A stretch of DNA of 64,000 nt from Edaphochlamys debaryana. Lineage: Eukaryota; Chlorophyta; Chlorophyceae; Chlamydomonadales. The translations under genes and the position numbers were made by a program. Location: positions 186,001-250,000 of the forward strand of contig JAEHOE010000043.1 of NCBI GenBank assembly GCA_016858145.1. The letters are read 5' to 3'. Positions 10,145 to 23,500 of this stretch are shown here, in pieces. The notes below the pieces were generated by a model that saw nothing but the letters and a program-made list of their open reading frames with translations, ran no database searches and had not been told where the DNA came from. Positions within the stretch are counted from its first letter, which is position 1. The number at the start of each line of letters is the position of its first letter.

Positions 10145-13100
10145 TCAGGCCGAGCCCCCCGCCTCCGCCCGCGCCGCCCCGCCGCCACCCCCGCCCCCGG
10201 CCACCCCCGCCGCAAAGTCCGCCACCAGGTCCACGAACAGCTCCGGCGCCTCCTCCTGCGGCATGTGGCCGCAGCGGTCCAGCAGCACCAGCTCGCAGCC
10301 GGGCAGCATGCGGGCCAGGCGCTGCGAGTTGGAGGCGGGCACCAGGCGGTCCTGCAGCCCGTGCACCAGCAGCACGGGCAGGCGCCGGGAGGCCACCAGG
10401 GCCGACAGCCGGGACGCGAGGTCGTCGTCGTCCGCGTGGGCGGGCTCGGGGCCTGCGGCGGCGCCGTCGGCTGCGGGCGGAGCGGAGGCGCGGGCGGCGG
10501 CGGCGGCCTCCGTGTCCGCCTCGCTGGCGGCCAGCGCCTCGGCGACCGCCGCACTGCCCGTCACGGGGCCGCCGGGGCCCGGCCCCTGCTCGGGCCGGAA
10601 GGAGAGTCGGGCCCTGCAGCGGGAGGGCAGGCGTGGGCAGAGCAGGTGAGCGAGCGGCCTGGCGCTGCGGATGGGCGGCTGGCAGGCGCGCTGCACGGAG
10701 AATTGGGTGACGCCCAAGGCCGGGCGTCCACGTGTGCCCCTCCCCTCCGTCGCCACCAGCCCACCGGTGCACGCAACCTTGCGCACTCCAGAGGATGCTG
10801 ATCTCGCCCGTGCAAAAGCCCCGATCAAGCCTTCCCACGCGCCCGCTGCCCCCTATGCCCTCCGCCCCGCCCTTCTCCCTCCCTCCACCCCTTGAGCTCC
10901 GCCCCTCCCTTCTCCCCTCCCTCTCGCCCTAGGGCCCCGCACCTGCTCCCCGCCAGCCGCGCCAGCAGGAAGTTGACCATGCCGCCCTCCCAGCCGCGCA
11001 CCAGCTGCGGCAGCCGGTAGGCGTCCACGATGGCGGGGGTCACCAGCGCGGGGTCGTAGTAGGCCTGCTGCAGGCCCTGGGGGAGGAGGCCGGGGGCGGG
11101 GTGGGGGGCGGGGCGGGGCGGCGGGGGATGGGGGCGGCGCTCGAGGTTAAGCACGGTCCCGCCTGCTGCGCAGCTGCCCCCCCCACAAGGCCTGCCCCCA
11201 GTCCGCTGCGCAGCCCCCCCCCGCAAGGCCTGGCCCCCGGGGCCTGGCGCTGCGCCGCGCACCTTGTGCCAGAAGGCCCGCCGCCGCACCAGCGAGCGCA
11301 GCAGCGCCGTGATGATGGGCGCCAGCAGCCGCAGCACCAGCAGCAGCAGCGCAGACGCCAGCGCGGCCAGGCCGGCGCGGAGGGCGCGGAGGACGCCGCC
11401 GCGCTGCGCGGCCTTGCCGCCCGTACGGCCGCCGGGCGCCGCGGCGCCAGAGGTGCGCGGGTAGAGGCGCCGCACGGTGGGGGGGTCGGTCACGTGGCTG
11501 CCGGGCGGCTCGGGCCCCAGCTGCAGGGCGGCACGAGCGGCCGCAGCGGCGGTAGACGCAGCGTCCGCCGGGGCCGTGGCGGCCCCTGCGGCCGTCGCGG
11601 CCTGGGGCGGCGGGCGGTCCGGGGTGAGCGTGACGCCGGCGTAGTCCGGTCCGGGGAAGGCGAAGATCGCGGGCGCCACGAGCACCAGCGCCGCCAGTCC
11701 TTCGGGGTGGGTGACGGCCTGCGGTGGGGCAGCGGGGGCGCGGCTGGCTTGACGTGGTGGTGCGAGTGCAGGGCTTTGCGTGCGGGTGGCAAGCGTCTGG
11801 GGCAAGCATGGGAACAGCTGAGCCATCGCGCAGCCATCGGCCCCTGCCGGATTGCTGCCCAAGCCCTCGTACGCAGTCCTGTCCCTTCATGCTCGTAAGA
11901 CATACCTCGAGGGCGGCACACGCGCCGCCGAGGGAGTGCCCAATCAGGATCCGTCGCAGGCCGCCGGAGGCCGACCCGCCCGGCACGGCTGCACCGGGGT
12001 CCGCTGCTGAGCCCGCCTGCTGCTCCCGCGGCGAGCCGGTCTTGGGCGTGCGCGCAGTCCCAGACAGAGAGGGCGCTCCGGGTCCCGCTTCGGCGCTGCC
12101 GGCGCCCCCCGCCCCCTCCAGCCCCATCGCCCTCAGCTCTGCGTCCATCACCAGGCGGCCCAGGCGGCCGTTGTAGGTGAGGTAGTAGGCAGACATGTCG
12201 GGAGGCCTGGCGGGGGGTGCAGCGAGAAGAGGGGCGGGGCAGAGCTTGGCCGGTTTACCAGGGGGGCAGCTGCGGTTGCTTGGTGGGTTGGGGCTACGAG
12301 GGGGCTGCAGTGAGCCCCGGCATGCAGGCGTCTGGGGTGCCCTGCATCCCTAGCCAGACATGGAAGGTTGTATGGGTGCCGCCCCGCCCCTCCGCCCCCG
12401 CGCGCTGTGCCCACCGCTCGGTCAGGCCGAAGCCGGGCATGTCGTGCGCCGTCACCACCCCCGCCAGCGCCGCAGCCAGGCGGGCCTGCACCAGGCCGTA
12501 GGAGGCCAGGTTGGCGCCGAAGCCGTGGTAGCAGTGCGCGGCCGTGAGCTCGCCCGCCTGGGCCGCGGCCCGCAGCACGGCGGGGTCGGCGGCCTTGGCC
12601 TTGACGTGCACCCCCAGCTCGCCGATGCGGCGGAAGTGCGAGTCCGGGTCGCCGAGGGCGGAGAACGCCCTCTCGCGGGCCTGAGGGTGGGGGGCGCGGG
12701 TGGGTGGGTCTGGAGCGGGGTCCGGAGCGGGGGCCGGAGTGGGCGGCTCCCAGTGTCACAACGGTGCTGCGACAGGATTGGGCGACCGCAAGCCGTGAGG
12801 GGCGCCCGACTGTCTTCCGAGGAGGCCCTTCCCAGCCGCCGGTAGCCAGCTGCCGCCACGCCGGTGCCTCACCCCCACTCTGCCCCTGCTCGCCCACCTT
12901 GTACTCCCTCTCGAGCAGTGCCGCGCGGGTCAGCGAGGCCCCGGCCGCTGCCGCCAGCACAGCGCCCAGCTTGGCTGCAAGCGCGCCGCCGTGCCAGCGG
13001 CCCGTGGTCTTGTACAGGACGAGGCAGGCCAGGACCGGCAGCAGCACAGAGAGGAACTCCAAGGCCTGAGTGCAGAGGAGGGTGCAAAGGAGTGGGAGGA

Positions 13101-13445
13101 GCGGGGCGTGCAAGAGTGGGGGCACGGCGGGGCAGCGGGCCCCTTGGCTTCAGCGGATGCGTTCGGTGGTGCGCCTCATGGCCTTCTCACCGGTCCAAGC
13201 GATGGCACATAGTCAAGGTCGAAGTTGACCTGCTGCTTGCTGGCCTCCGAGGTGCTCGGGGACGGCTCAGGCGACGACGATGGCGCCGCAGCTGCTGCAG
13301 CGCGTGCGACCACGGTGGCGCGGGGGCGAGTAGCTGATCCTCCCGAGGCCGGCCTCGAGATGAGACACGAGGTCGAAGCAGTGTCGCCTCTGCCCCCCTG
13401 CAACAGACGCAGACGCGCGCGCGAGCGCATGCAAGCCGCAAGCAT
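10145..13445 (-). CDS. Alpha/beta hydrolase, plastid-targeted or membrane-anchored
   Basis: Exons on the minus strand: 13445-13191, 13065-12898, 12680-12415, 12206-11906, 11718-11263, 11076-10943 and 10613-10145; total 682 residues with frame preserved. The start at 13445 follows a possible 5' UTR intron (13515-13447) and opens an Arg/Ser/Ala-rich transit-like leader (1-60). Exon 2 encodes a hydrophobic pair (about 86-135), probably membrane segments. The hydrolase core shows HGFGANLASY (about 192, oxyanion side), HDMPGFGLTER, nucleophile elbow GHSLGG (Ser about 321), acid Asp about 615 in HGLQDRLVP and catalytic His about 643 in CGHMPQEEAPE. Between elbow and acid lies a long cap with an Ala/Pro-rich insert and a strongly hydrophobic stretch (about 455-475). 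Substrate unknown: lipase, esterase or pigment-related hydrolase are all possible. Confidence 0.88.
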
Positions 13446-14710
13446 ACTTGAGTGACAGTCCCCCACCAGCTCTTCCGAGGCCACGAAAGAACACAAGACA
13501 AAGATCTTCTCTTACCTTCGTCTCCGGCTGCACCGCGTCAGAGCACCTTTGGAGCCATGCGCTCAGCATTCGCTGCCCGCGCCGAGTCGAAGGGGCCCAG
13601 GAAGATGCGCTCTTGAGCCCCCACATGTTTAGCGCCCAGCGCAAGGCGTGGGGACGCTGCGTCTCAGCTAAAACCGTAAAAGCAAAAGCGATGCACTAGG
13701 CGCGCTTGCGCGCTGTGTGCTCGCGCATTAGATGAGCGCGCATGTGAGGGGTCTTATGTATGCGACGCGTATGAATGCAAACGGTGGCCAGGATCACCAG
13801 ATCACAGAAACTGATCTGGGCCGCCCCCATGCCCCTCCCCTGCCGCCCCCTGCCCTCCGCCCCGCGCCGCTGTTCCCAGTTTCGTCGCCCGTGGCGAGCC
13901 TCAATCCCTTAAACCCCGTCCCCTATCGCTGTACCCGCTGCGGTGAATCGGAGCGCTACCGACGACGACGGCTGTGGCGTGGGGCCCTCTACCGTTGTGC
14001 CAAGCAGATTCCAGCGGCCATTCGAGGACGCGGCCGCGTCCCCTGACTTGGGGAGAATCCCCTTCCAGGATGCCCTCCCGTGTGTGCCTACTACGCTATG
14101 TGCCTTGTACTACTGATGGAAGGTAGTACTTGTGTCGCCCGACAGCCTACTCCGTCCCCAAGGAGGGGGAAAGCCGTGGCAGCTGCACAGCTCGGTGGCT
14201 TGCAGGCGCAAAAGCAAGGAGCAGGGCTGTAGCCCCACAAGAGGTTGGCTGACTCGATCGCCTCCAGTGCCGTCCTGGTGCCCCCCCAGCACCACCATTC
14301 CAACTATCTGCATCCGCGTAATCCACAGACTTCCCCACAGACGCCCCACCTTGGGGACGATTCTCACCCTCACCCGTCCCCCCCGGCGTGACTTGCCAGA
14401 CTCTAGACCGAATGCTCCCCCACCAGTACGCATGCCAGCGCAACACACCCGGTCTCGCACCGCCCGTGTCTCAGTCCCACTCCTTGCCTTCACCACCCCG
14501 GACTGCGCCTCCGCGGGCTCAACCAACAACCCGCTGCACTGGCGCTGCAAGGTCACCACTAAAGCGCAATGCTACGGACTCCCCCAACCCACTACGCCAC
14601 TGAGAAACACGCTGCCGGGCACATCGCGCCAGTCTTTACGCCCGGCAGACGTCACCTCACCGGTGAACGACATGGTAGGAACGCCCCAGCTGCCCAGTCG
14701 TGCCTCAAGG
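13446..14710. other. Intergenic region between the hydrolase 5' end and the UNC-50 3' end
   Basis: Both flanking genes are on the minus strand, so this holds the hydrolase promoter and 5' UTR (nearest 13445; a candidate untranslated exon ends at 13516 with donor GTAAGAG) and the UNC-50 3' UTR. No other coding sequence recognised. Confidence 0.45.
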
Positions 14711-16655
14711 CTACCCGAAGTACACGCTCAGCGTGAATACGGAGGGGTTGAACCCGGACAGCACAGCAAAGGGCAGCAGCAGCAGCATGATGCCGATCGG
14801 CCACAAGAACACCTGCGTGGGGGTGCCGGGATCGGGGCAGCGATGAGCGCGGTCTTCAAGCCACCGCCAGTACGCTGCCGTTCCCCCACAAGGCACCAGC
14901 TAGACCCGGGCAGGTTCACATGAGAGGCTGCCAGGTAGGGGGCACAAGGAGACCAGAACGACGCCAGTGACAACTGCCGAGTGACGTATGGCACTTTGCA
15001 AAGGGCATAGACTTTGCGACCGCGGAGCATGGGCAGTGCTCGCCGGTCCCACTGTGAGGCCACCCTAGACGTGCGCAAGCTGGGGACAGTCCTTTTGCCG
15101 AATGGCTTGGTACAGGACCGATGGCGGCGCCTGGGCGCGCACCCACCTCGGTCCTTTCTAGGAAGGGCAGCGCGCTGTACCCCAGGAAGTTCATGTAGTG
15201 GTACACGCCCAGCGCCACCACGTACAGAGCGCACGACAGCGCCGAGGACAGGAAGCTCCGCCACAGCAGCAGCGGGCTCAGCAGGAACTGGGCCACTGCG
15301 CGGAACACACAGCGAGCGGACGACAGAGGCGCCCTTGAGCTCCAGCTGTACCGGTAACCCGGCCAACTTGGCCTGGCAGGTGGCAGGCGCAGAGCTCGCC
15401 TGCAGCTACAGCTGCATCCCCTGCAGAAGGGCGGCCACTCACCATACAGCAGCAGGAACAACGGGAAGTACGAGTTGCAGTGCACATCGAACGCGTAGAG
15501 CCTGCAAGCATAGGCCGAAAGGGCGGCGAGCGAGATGGCAGACAAGCAGCACACGTCCGCCGCCCCGTGGGCGGGCATGCCTCCCCTGGCCCCGAACACC
15601 TCCTCCCGGTGGCACGCCGCCCCTGGGTCCCCAGCACTGGTCGGCGCCCGCTGGCCGCCCAGCCGGCGCTCACCACTCGACGTGCTGCTCCACCTGGTGG
15701 TGGTGCAGGTTGCGCTTGCGCAGGAAGCGGTTGGTGATCACCCTGGTCGGAGCGGGGAGGGAGGCGAGAGCGGTGGGGCGCCGTAGCTGGGCGGCCCTCA
15801 GCCCTGCACGCAACCCGCCGCCCTGGCCGCGTCCGCCTGCCGCCGCCCCCCCCGCCGCCCCCTCACCAGCAGGCGGTGGCCACCGCCACCCCCAGCAGCA
15901 GGAAGTCCACCAGCACAGCCGACAGCATCGTCACCAGCGTGTGAGCCACCGTGTCACCAAACCTGCGAGGACGGTACGGGTGCGCGTAGCTGGAGTAGCG
16001 TAGACCCCTGGACAATAGGTGCCCCCAGGGTGCGCACGGATGCCCCGACCCACGTGACGCAGTAAGCCAGGCTGGCCATGGCCACGAGGGCGCAGCACAC
16101 GACCACAAACGCCGGGTCGTCCCGAGCCCATTGGTTCTTGGTCTGTTTATGGTAGGCAGTGTGGCGATACCTGTCAGCGGGGACAGCGGGACTCCAGGTC
16201 ATGAGGCATGGCCTGAACGGCCGCGCGGGCTGAAGTTAGACTGGTGCGGTTGGGCCTGGGCCGGACGAGGACCACAGGGCACCTGGCCGCTGGGGGGGAG
16301 TGTGCCGTTGAAGGGCAGCTGAAGAGCACGCCCAGACAGCCCGTTCAGCATGAGATTCACGACCAATCTTAGCCCCCGAGCCTGGCCAAAGTGCCGTTGG
16401 ACTCTTTTGTGACTCCACGGGCTGCACCTGTTGCACCGCCTACCCGTCCCACCCTGGGCACCCCGGGCTTGACTTACGCTGTCTTGGGTGAAACGCACAG
16501 CTGGAGCATAAGCCAGAAAGTATACCTGTGTGTAGAAGAGGGTTAGCGAGGCGTCGCTGGCTGCTTGGGCTGCAGGAGCTGGCTCACTCGAGATCCCATT
16601 GCCGGGGCTTGAGGAATCGCCTCAGGTACGTTCCTACAAGGCCCTTGCTATGCAT
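14711..16655 (-). CDS. UNC50: UNC-50 family Golgi multi-pass membrane protein
   Basis: Eight exons on the minus strand: 16655-16588, 16525-16478, 16170-16054, 15962-15867, 15742-15674, 15501-15443, 15295-15147 and 14812-14711. Frame closes to 235 residues, close to the family's roughly 250. Family signatures appear in order: YLRRFLKPRQWDLEYTFWLM, LCVSPKTAYRHTAYHKQTKN, NQWARDDPAF (51-60), WVITNRFLRKR, VEWLYAFDVHCNSYFPL and MNFLGYSALPFL. Hydrophobic helices lie between them. UNC-50 proteins are conserved Golgi proteins linked to vesicle transport and receptor assembly; membrane topology follows the family. The start at 16655 needs no further intron and reads in frame through what would otherwise be an acceptor, so the first eight residues are less certain. 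The donor at 16053-16052 (GTGGGT) was chosen because it alone keeps phase. Confidence 0.93.
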
Positions 16656-18192
16656 TCTTCTCCCAGTGCTCGGGTGTGTGGAGGTTGGAAGCTGCATTCG
16701 CTCAGCGCGAAGCTGAAGGTCAAAGCATTTTGCTTCAGAGCAGTGGACAGCAAGAGGAGGTTGCAGAGACGGCGATTAAGCTGTTCAATAGAGACTTGCA
16801 CAGGAACCGCTGCCTTTGCCAAGCGGAATCCATCGCGCGATCGGCCCCCACTCCCCAAAGGGCTAACTGCTCCCCCGGCAAGCTGCAATGCCTCTCGCAT
16901 CTCTTAGAGATATAGCTTGCTCACTAGCCATGTTGGTATGCAAACTTACGCGTGACACGGCAATGAGCAGGCTGCGCCAGCTGGGGCACTGCCCCGACCT
17001 TTGTCGGCTTACGGGCGGTTGAGAGCTTTGCAACGTTTTGGAGTGCCGAGGAGGCAATGGGAGTCAAGGTGGCGGGCGGGGAGGGTGCCGTGGGGGTCGG
17101 TCCGGGCGTCAACGCGTGGACCGGCGAGTCCGCACGGTCATGGCCCTGAGGGCGGCCAACAAAGCGAAGCCAGCACACCGCGATACGCTCCAAATCATAT
17201 TTTCCCCCGAGGAGGACAGGGCGTGGTGTGGGGAGGGATGGAAGGGTCCGCAAGTGGGGATGGTGGGGGGGGGGATCGCCACGGGAGTTCATTAGGCTGT
17301 GCCACACCCGTGGTTGTGCGCAGTGGCCTGCAACCAGCTGGGGGGCTCTTGAGGCGCACCCACCTTGAGGCTTTCAGGTGAGGAGCCATCGAGGAGCAAG
17401 CCGTGCCGACGAGCACGAACAGACAGCAGGGGCAGTGGTCTGTCTTGACAAGAGCGGGAGGGATCACTATGCCCGGGGCCTGCCACGTCGGGTGATGCGC
17501 CTTCCCCTTGCCTTGCCCCTACACACATGGTACTCAAGGAGGCCCTGCCACCCCCCTTCAGCGCCTGGCCTGGCATTAAAAGGCCACGCCCATGCTGGCG
17601 TGACAGAGGGACGCCCTCAATCTTGGAGCCCTCGCCCTTCCCCGCGCCGTTTGTGCCTTTGGACTATCCCCGTGCGGAGTATGCCCATGGAGACGGTTGT
17701 TGTCTGGGGCAGGTGAGCGTGGCCGAGGGCCCGGGGGTCGGCGCGGGTGATAAGTCCGGTTGGGTCCGGTGACCTGGCCAGGGTGTCCTATCACGGCTAG
17801 GTAGGAACGAGCCTTGTGCGGGCCTTGCGCGGGCCATGACCTCAGACAAGTGCGAGGTGACATGCCCGAGGCAGTGAATGAGCCTTCATGCTTGCGGGGA
17901 TTTGTGAGTTGTCGGCCATCCCCGACCACGGCGTCCAACGAGTGCACACCTTGAGAGGCGACATGCGCAAGGCATAGGTTTGGCCCACGAGCGATAATGT
18001 GAATCCTTTCGTCGCGCATTTGCGCCAGTCCAGCGGTCGCGACTTTTAACCGCGCGAAACGACACTCGCGCCGAAGCCCAACAGCCGCTGGCCTAAACGA
18101 TAGCACGATAAACAAGACTTCCCCTTCACAAACACATTATCAATACTATAATATTTAGCTCGGGAATACGCATAACCGGCCTTCTCCCAAAC
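16656..18192. promoter_or_regulatory. Divergent intergenic region (UNC50 / unknown gene)
   Basis: About 1.5 kb between two head-to-head starts (minus 16655 and plus 18193), so both promoters and 5' UTRs must lie here. A good minus-strand donor, GTAAGT, ends at about 16950 and could belong to an untranslated UNC50 exon. The region just before 18193 is A/T-richer than its surroundings. No coding exon is supported. Confidence 0.4.
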
Positions 18193-19674
18193 ATGTCGAG
18201 TACATTTTGGCAAGCATTCGGCTCAGCGTCGCCGCTATGGTCTGCGCTCAGCGTGAGTACACACCTCACGTCTGGACTTTGAGCCGGCGCTGAAGGCTCA
18301 GGCACCTGGGTCCAACGTCCGCCCTCGCCCTGCCTTGCCCGCGCAGGACCCGCGTGTGAACCGCCTGCTCCTAGGCGCATCCGTCGTCGGGGCCGCCTTT
18401 TACTGCGGCAAGATATGGGCTAAGGTGACTGAGGTGAGAACGTGGGGGTATCGCCTGGGCTACTGTGTCACAGGATCTGCAAGGGCAGCAAGCCTTGGCA
18501 ACCGCCCCTGGTGGAACGGTTACTGGTAGGAGGCGCGGCCGAGGAGGGGCCATCGATACACGCTGAGCATGGTCATTGCGTGCCAAGGACTAAGGTGGGA
18601 CCTGAGTGTGGTCAGTGCAAGTTATGACAGGGGCTTGCGTTCTGGCTTGCAGGGGGCAAGCCCGTGAGGTGGGTCGCTTGGCCCCAGCGTTCAGCGCTGT
18701 GACCCCAGGGGGGTCCTTCATTGTAAACACCGAGGACTGGTGGATGCACCTTACAGCGGTGCCAGAACGGCCCGGTCTCTGTGACACGCACGCTGCCCTC
18801 CCTGTCCGCAGGTCTCCCAGCCCAGCGAGGCCAAGCGGCGCGAGGCCATCATCATGACCGAGGTCAGCGCCTTCGCCCGCACGGACCCCGCCGCAGCCTT
18901 CGGCCGCAGTGTGCAGGCCATTATCGCGAAGGGGCTGGACGCCTGCGCCAGCGACCCCCGCTGGAAGACCTTTGTGGCGCAGCAGGCCCGGCAGGCCCGC
19001 TCGCCGGCCGTGGAGGCGACCATCCTGCAGCAGGCCGAGGTGCGACTGGGTTTGACTCTGCACGCAAGAGGCACCAGTAGGAGGCCAAGACGCCACGTGT
19101 GGGGCTGTACGTCAGCACCTGGCCGCATCTGCGGTCGGGAAGCCACGTCTGTCCTGAGAGAGGCTTCCAAGCGTGGCCCGGCCTGACGCAAGGCTTCTTG
19201 CCCAGCCCACCTTGCTCACCCCGCTCGCCCTCACCACGCCACGCAGGTGTTCGGGGTCACAACAGAGGGCCTGACGAGGGCGCAGCTGCGGGCGCTGGTG
19301 TGGGAGGCGGCGGAGCTGCCCATGCAGGAGAGGGCGAACGAGCTGCAGGAGATCCTCGCACGCGTCAACACCTGGGCGAGAGCCTTTGTGCACATCCGGT
19401 GAGGCGCTGGGCAGTTCCTCTGCATGCCCTGCCCTGCGCACGCGTAATGAAACCGAAGGCACCAGCGGCTCACACACGCCCACCCGCTGCACCCCGCTGC
19501 AGGGAGACCATCAACCCGGAGCTCATCATGGCCTCAGTCGAGCAGGCGGTGGGTCTGGCGCAGGAGGCCGCGGCGGTGCGGTTCCGGCCCGTCAGCGCGC
19601 AGGACCTGTGGGAGGCGTCGCTGCGGGCGAAGCTGGTGAAGGACTCGGGGCTGGCGGCGTGCCGCTGGCGCTAG
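18193..19674 (+). CDS. Unknown 232-residue protein with one hydrophobic segment
   Basis: Exons 18193-18252, 18347-18433, 18812-19039, 19247-19398 and 19503-19674; all GT-AG, and phases 0,0,0,2 close exactly to a TAG. I do not recognise the family. One short hydrophobic stretch near the N-terminus (about 27-40, LLLGASVVGAAFY) may be a membrane anchor or import signal. The rest is predicted helical with conserved-looking amphipathic blocks such as FGVTTEGLTRAQLRALVWEA and VNTWARAFVHIRETINPELI. Codon character is uniform across exons, so the gene looks real and intact. It is divergent from UNC50. Confidence 0.8.
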
Positions 19675-20574
19675 AGGCGGGACAGGGGGTGCGGCGCGAG
19701 AGGGACGCAGGGGCCAATGGGTCGCGTGAAAGCAATGCAAGTTGCCACAGGTTGAGCCAGCCTGGGACCTGGGGGAAGGCGGGTTTGAGCAAGAGCGGTG
19801 CGAGTGCAAGGTTGTGAACAGGCCTTCTGCACGCTCGACAGCGTAGACGTATCTAGGCAATCAGCCGGGAGTTTCTCAGGCGCGAGAGGAGACCTACGGG
19901 GGCTGGAGAAAGATCAATGTGGCGAGGCGCCGCAGCACCGGTGAAGACGTCGAACTAGCGCTGGGATAGGGGCATGAGAGGGCATGAGGCAAACGAAAGA
20001 CAAACGACGGTGAGGTCTGTGACCACGGTTCGTGCTTGCACCGTTGGGCTGGCTTTGCCATACATGTAATCACGAGGGGCGCACGAAGTCTGGCTCGGCC
20101 TGGCTCTCTGCTCAACTGCCGGCCCCCCCAGGCCCCCCGCCTGCTGCCCCCATCCCCCTGCTCAAGGCTTCCACCGTCCCTTCTCCGCATGAACGGGCTT
20201 CGGCTTGTCAGCCCCCACCCAGGCCTGATAACCCAAGCGCTGGGCACGGCGGCTGTGCGATACTTGAGGGGCCGTAGGTCCGGCCACTGGAAGCCGGCGC
20301 TGGGGAATGGACGGGAGTAGGGAAGGCCAGGGCGCTGAGGCCAGGCACGGTCCCGGGGCTCCATAGGTAACAAGATGTTTGCACTTCATACTCAAGCACT
20401 GCGTCGCGACGTCGTCTCGCGCCAACTGTAAGAGACGTCGCCAGCTGTCGCACTGTTGGCGCTTTGCTTTGCTGACGGAGCCCCGCAGCAAGTCCCTCTA
20501 CTCATACCTTGCTACAAAGCCTGCAAAGATAATGCAACGCAAAGCATTCGGCCCAAGACTTTCTAAGCCTGCCC
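19675..20574. other. Intergenic, no gene seen
   Basis: This interval lies between two plus-strand genes and should contain the 3' UTR of the 232-residue gene and the promoter of the next. TGTAA occurs near 20063 and 20424 and may mark polyadenylation, but neither is near the stop codon at 19674. No coding exon recognised. Confidence 0.4.
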
Positions 20575-23500
20575 ATGCCGCGTCCCGACCAGCCTGTGGC
20601 CGACCGCCAGCGCGGACGCTATGCTCAACTGCACAAGCTCGATGAAGCTGCTGCGCGTGACGACCGGGAGATGCGCTCCCGGTTGCAGCGGCGTGTGGAG
20701 CGGCGAGCTACCGCGCACGCCGTGATGCTTGAAGCCATCGCGCTTGAGAAAGAGATCGAGTCAAAGCGAGTTGGGAAATGGGGGCTATGGCGCAAGCGAG
20801 GCCGCTCGCCGACCTTAACCCCTGGCCGCCCCCGCCCCCAGGCGCTGCAAGCTGTGCGACGTGCTGCGCGCCGAGGCCTGGGGCCTGGGCCACAGCAACT
20901 GGACCGAGCGTCGCTGCGGCCAGTGCTGGAAAGCGCAGGCGGAGGAGCTTGCGAAGCTGCGGCATGTGGGCGCTCATGCTCCCTACCGCCGCGGCCTCTC
21001 CACTGGATCCGCCGCAGGGGCGCGGCCCGGCCCTGTGCCCGCGCCCCTGCATGTAGCGCCCCTGCTCGCTGACGTGGCACCCGACAGCGCAACCGAGCTG
21101 CTGGCGGCGCTGCGGGCTCGCGACCCGGACGCCTTGATGGCCCTCCTGGACTCCAGGCAGGTCGGCGGCAAAGGGCCGGAAGGGGGCCGCTCGTGGGTCA
21201 CCAGAGCCTTCTGCACTGCTTCAGAGGGCCAACGGCTGAATCCTTGGAACACCACGTGCCAGCGTAGCTTGCAAGGCGTGGAGTCGTGGCAAGTACGGCC
21301 GATGACGGCCTCAGCACGCTGCGAGTGTGTGAGCAACCCCACCCCACCCACCCCACCCTCCACCCCCCGCCCCCCACACGCAGAGCACTGCAGCGCCACT
21401 TCGGGACTGTGGGCAGCCACGGTGCCGCAACGGGCGGCGACGGGGCTGCGGGCGGCCAGCCCTCCCCCCTCTCCCCGGTGCCCGCCCCCGAGCACCCGAC
21501 CGGGGGGGTGTACTACCACGACGCCGTGCTGGCGACCCTGGGTGGGCTGGGGGGGGGGAATGGGGGCGTGAGGGGACCAGGATGCGAGACCGGTCAGACC
21601 GCCGCTGGAGGTGGCGGCGCTGGTGACTCGAGCTGGGCGCTTGGAACGCCCGGGTGCAGTGCGAAGGACTCATCCGCAGGCCCCAGGATTTGGGACCTTT
21701 CCAGCACGGAGGCTGTGCGCGCCACCCGTGCAGCCCCATGAGCCCGGTGGAGCCCCACTGACGCATCCCGCGCCCCGCGCCCCGCACCCCGCATCACTCT
21801 GACAGCACGAGCAAGCGAGGCGGGGGCAGGGGCAGGCGCCGGCCCTGCTGCGGGCAGTGACGGCGGCTCGGCCCGCAGCTTCGCCAGCTCCGCCATGGCC
21901 CACGCGGGCGCGCAGGGCGGGCCGCAGGGCCGGCAGCCGGTAGGCCACTACGACGGGGGGGCGGCGGAGGCAGGCACTGAAGGCAGCCCCGGGTCCGGCT
22001 CCGCGCGGCAAAAGCACGACGGAGAAGAGGAGGAGGAGGAGGAGGAGGAGTCGGGCGATGAGGGAGCTGGACACGGCCCACGGCAGGGACTTGGCCGAGA
22101 CGGCGGGGGCCGCCACAGGGGCAGCGAGGGCGCAGGGGCCCACCCCCCGCCGCAGCCAGGCGGCTCAGAACCCGCCGCACACCTCCGCCAGGCAGGCAGG
22201 GCCAGGGCCCAGGGAAACCGAGTGAGCTTCGCGCCATCCCCCGAACTGGCGCCGCTACGGCCAGCCACCGCTGCCGGCGGTGCCGAGCCCGGCCCTGGGC
22301 CCTCGGGGGGCCACAGCCCCGCCCCGCCACGGCCGCAGTCAGCCCCAGCCGTCTCGGGGCCGCCGGGCAGGCCCCCGCTGCGCAGCCCGGGGTCCGCCCC
22401 CGACCCCGCGGTGGCGGTGCGGGGCGGGGGCGGCTTCCGGCCCCAGCCCCGGCCGCTGCCCAGCCAGCCCCGGCCGCTGCCCACGGACCGCGAGGGCCTG
22501 GTTGGGCAGCTGGCCCGGGCGGAGCGGGAGGTGGTGTTCGGAGCCGGCCAGCGGGCGCGCAGCGAGGTGCGGGGGCCGGCCGGCTGGGTTGGCGGATTGG
22601 GCCAGGCAAGGACGGCGGGAGAGGAGGGGAGCACGCACACGAAGTGGATTCGGGGTGCCAGGGAGCTGCCGAGGGTGCACCCGGATCTGTCCCCGCACAC
22701 CTCCTTACTCCACACACCGCCCTGCCCCACGCCACGGCGCGCCCCTCCAGTCCGGCCGCCCGTCCCTGCGCAGCCCTGCGGCCCCTCTGCGCCCCTCCCC
22801 CGCTTAGGCCCTCAACCCGCCCGCTCCCTACCGGTCCCTTCCGCCCCCTCTGCCTGCGCCGCCAGGCCCTGTTGCTGGCCCACCAGCTGCGCGCCGCCCT
22901 GGCCGACCTGCGGCTGCTGGACCGCAAGGCCGCGCGGGCGCAGGCGGTGCACCGCAGGGCCGTGCGGCAGGACACGCGGGACGAGGCGGGCACGCGGCGG
23001 GTGATACGGGAGGGCCGCACGGAGCCGGTGCGCGCGGGGGGGGGCGGCATGACTCAGGGAGTCAGAGGGCGGGCTGCAGGTGTCGGCCCCGTGCTGACGT
23101 GAGGCCCCTCTTCAGGCCGTGCACAGTGTCTGCAGCGGTGCGCGGCCCTGTGGAGGCCACGCACGCTCACCTCTCACGGCCGGTGCTTCCCCACCCCGCT
23201 GCGGCCCGCACCCGCAGCCCCTCAGCCCCACCGCGGTCCGCCGCCTGGCCCACCCCGAGGCCTTCTACGAGGACCCGCACCGCCGCCGACCTCGCTGGCT
23301 GGAGCACGTGCACCCGCCCCGACCCGACCCCGCCCGCGCTATCGATGTGGTCAACTGGCGGCCGCCCTCCGCGCGGGAGCCACCGCCCCGCCACACGGAG
23401 GGCCTGGCCGCAGCGGGTGGGGCCCGGGGGCCGCTGGGAAGGGGCGGAGGCGCCTCGAGGGGACGCTACAGCGCTGCGAGGTACCTGCGTCCAAACACGG

